The notes beneath the pieces were generated by a model. It had not been told where the DNA came from. It made no database searches and was given only the letters and a program-made list of their open reading frames with translations. Shown in pieces: positions 62,639 through 64,000 of a stretch of 64,000 bases of DNA. The DNA is from Acinetobacter rathckeae (lineage in GTDB: Bacteria > Pseudomonadota > Gammaproteobacteria > Pseudomonadales > Moraxellaceae), in contig NZ_VTDO01000004.1 in NCBI RefSeq assembly GCF_015627125.1, positions 1 to 64,000 on the forward strand, written 5' to 3'. The translations under genes were made by a program, and so were the position numbers. Numbering within the stretch: the stretch's first letter is position 1; every line of letters starts with the position of its first letter.

Positions 62639-64000
62639 ATGTTACTCAGTTATCAAAAACAGTGGTTTGGTCATGTCCGTAAAGACATTTTAGCAGGGCT
62701 TGTGGTTGGGCTTGCTTTAATTCCAGAAGCCATTTCTTTTTCAGTCATTGCAGGTGTTGACCCAAGTGTGGGGCTATACGCAGCCTTTTCTATGGCTGTT
62801 GTGATTGCATTTGTGGGAGGGCGTCCCGCCATGATCTCGGCGGCCACAGGGGCAATGGCATTGCTCATGGTCACGTTGGTGAAAGAACATGGTTTACAGT
62901 ATTTATTTGCCACCACCATTTTAACGGGTTTGCTACAAATTACCATTGGTAAAATTCGTTTGGCTCGACTGATGCGTTTTGTACCGAAGCCTGTAGTGAT
63001 TGGCTTTGTGAATGCTTTGGCGATTGTGACATTTATGGCACAGCTACCACACTTAATACATGTGCCTTATGCGGTGTATGGTTTGGTGGTGTTGGGGCTT
63101 TTGATTATTTATGCGTTTCCTAAAATTCCCAAAGTGGGGCAGATGTTACCCCCTTCGCTGGTTTGTATTATTGTCCTGACGTTACTGACCATCTTTTTAG
63201 GGCTGTCGGTTAAAACAGTGGGTGATATGGGGCATTTGCCACAGAGCTTACCTGTTTTTCTCATGCCTGATATTCCATTTACATGGCAAACCCTTGGCAT
63301 TATTTTTCCTTATGCGATTGCCATGGCTTTTGTAGGTTTGCTTGAGTCAGTGATGACGGCTAAGTTGATTGACCAAATTACCCATACTGAAAGTAATAAA
63401 CACCAAGAATGTATCGGGCAGGGCATTGCCAATATTGTCACAGGCTTTTTAGGAGGCATGGCAGGCTGTGCCATTATTGGTCAGTCAATGATTAATGTGA
63501 AGTCGGGTGCAAGAGGTCGATTATCTACATTTGTGGCAGGTGCATTTTTACTGGTATTGGTGCTGTTTTTAACGGGGTGGTTAAAAGTCATTCCTATGGC
63601 TGCATTGGTGGCTGTGATGATTGTGGTGTGTATACATACCTTTGATTGGCAGTCGATCACACAATTTAAAAACCAACCTACAAGTAATAATGTGGTGATG
63701 ATTGTGACAGTCGCCGTGGTACTGCTGAGTCATAACTTAGCTTTAGGTGTATTAGCAGGTGTACTGGTGTCAGCTTTGTGTTTGGTGGCACAACTTGAAC
63801 AAAGTATTCAGGTGAAAGCACTGCCCATCTTGGAGCAAACCCAAACGTATCAAGTGACAGGACAGCTATTTTTTAGTTCGTCTGACATATTTCTTAAAGC
63901 CTTTGATTTTAATATAGAAGCTGTTCATCATGTCGTGATTGACTTAACAGCAGCAGATGTGTGGGATATTAACGCAGTAGAAGCATTAGATTTGGTGGCA
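62639..64000 (+). CDS. SulP-family anion transporter, 3' end cut by window
   Basis: 454 codons are open to the window end. ~11 helices with the SulP signatures AGLVVGLALIPEAISFSVIAGVDPSVGLYAA, VGGRPAMISAATGAMALLMV, FVGLLESVMTAKLID, and GGMAGCAIIGQSMINVKSGARGRLST, followed by the beginning of a cytoplasmic STAS domain (QTYQVTGQLFFSSSDIFLKAFDF). Transports sulfate, bicarbonate or dicarboxylates; substrate open. The ATG at 62639 is the first that fits the transporter frame. Confidence 0.92.
   Translation, partial: MLLSYQKQWFGHVRKDILAGLVVGLALIPEAISFSVIAGVDPSVGLYAAFSMAVVIAFVGGRPAMISAATGAMALLMVTLVKEHGLQYLFATTILTGLLQITIGKIRLARLMRFVPKPVVIGFVNALAIVTFMAQLPHLIHVPYAVYGLVVLGLLIIYAFPKIPKVGQMLPPSLVCIIVLTLLTIFLGLSVKTVGDMGHLPQSLPVFLMPDIPFTWQTLGIIFPYAIAMAFVGLLESVMTAKLIDQITHTESNKHQECIGQGIANIVTGFLGGMAGCAIIGQSMINVKSGARGRLSTFVAGAFLLVLVLFLTGWLKVIPMAALVAVMIVVCIHTFDWQSITQFKNQPTSNNVVMIVTVAVVLLSHNLALGVLAGVLVSALCLVAQLEQSIQVKALPILEQTQTYQVTGQLFFSSSDIFLKAFDFNIEAVHHVVIDLTAADVWDINAVEALDLVA

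Overview
The window is AT-rich chromosomal DNA from a gammaproteobacterium of the Moraxellaceae, most likely an Acinetobacter species. Clues are an Ata-type trimeric autotransporter followed by its TpgA partner, the dapA-bamC-purC gene order, a complete-looking ppc/dnaJ/dapB housekeeping stretch, ArgP/ArgO and GabTD/MocR modules, and codon use typical of Acinetobacter. No rRNA, tRNA, CRISPR array or prophage was found. Product names rest on reading the translations, without database searches.

Layout. 0-4 kb: 3' part of a trimeric autotransporter adhesin and tpgA. 4-18 kb: ilvD, a thioredoxin-fold protein, a secreted catalase with an ankyrin partner, a dmeR/dmeF Co/Ni efflux pair sharing an operator, ppc, dnaJ, dapB. 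18-21.5 kb: an AraC-controlled cassette (DUF6506-like, AraC regulator, cupin, ABM monooxygenase, acetolactate decarboxylase) with the same 18-bp box in front of both transcription units. 21.5-24.8 kb: acetyltransferase, then mutY, an M23 lipoprotein, a small protein and tag in one overlapping run, with an RcnB-like gene upstream. 25-32 kb: alginate-lyase-like protein, TetR/HPP pair, Fur-box TonB receptor, hydrolase, CDF/MerR metal efflux pair. 32-38 kb: rarA, esterase, purC-bamC-dapA, pncA. 38-40.5 kb: an AT-rich accessory patch with an acyltransferase and possible decayed small ORFs. 40.5-48.5 kb: gabD-gabT with divergent MocR regulator, argP/argO, DUF421 protein. 48.6-53.4 kb: an MBOAT O-acyltransferase, two SGNH hydrolases and a GDPD-fold protein that has lost most catalytic residues. 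53.4-62.4 kb: the Rut pyrimidine catabolism cluster (rutABCFG, rutR, a detached rutD, no rutE) ending in a beta-alanine:pyruvate aminotransferase gene split by an 884-bp IS5-family element. The window ends inside a SulP transporter.

How the genes work together. The Rut enzymes open the uracil ring and lead to malonic semialdehyde and ammonia; the broken aminotransferase would have linked beta-alanine and malonic semialdehyde. Metal handling recurs (DmeRF, CDF/MerR, RcnB-like, Fur-box receptor), as do envelope genes (adhesin/TpgA, BamC, M23 peptidase, O-acyltransferase cluster). The least explained parts are the AraC/acetolactate decarboxylase cassette, the MBOAT/SGNH/GDPD-like cluster, a 91-bp inverted-repeat element near 18.35 kb, and the long unexplained leader of ilvD.
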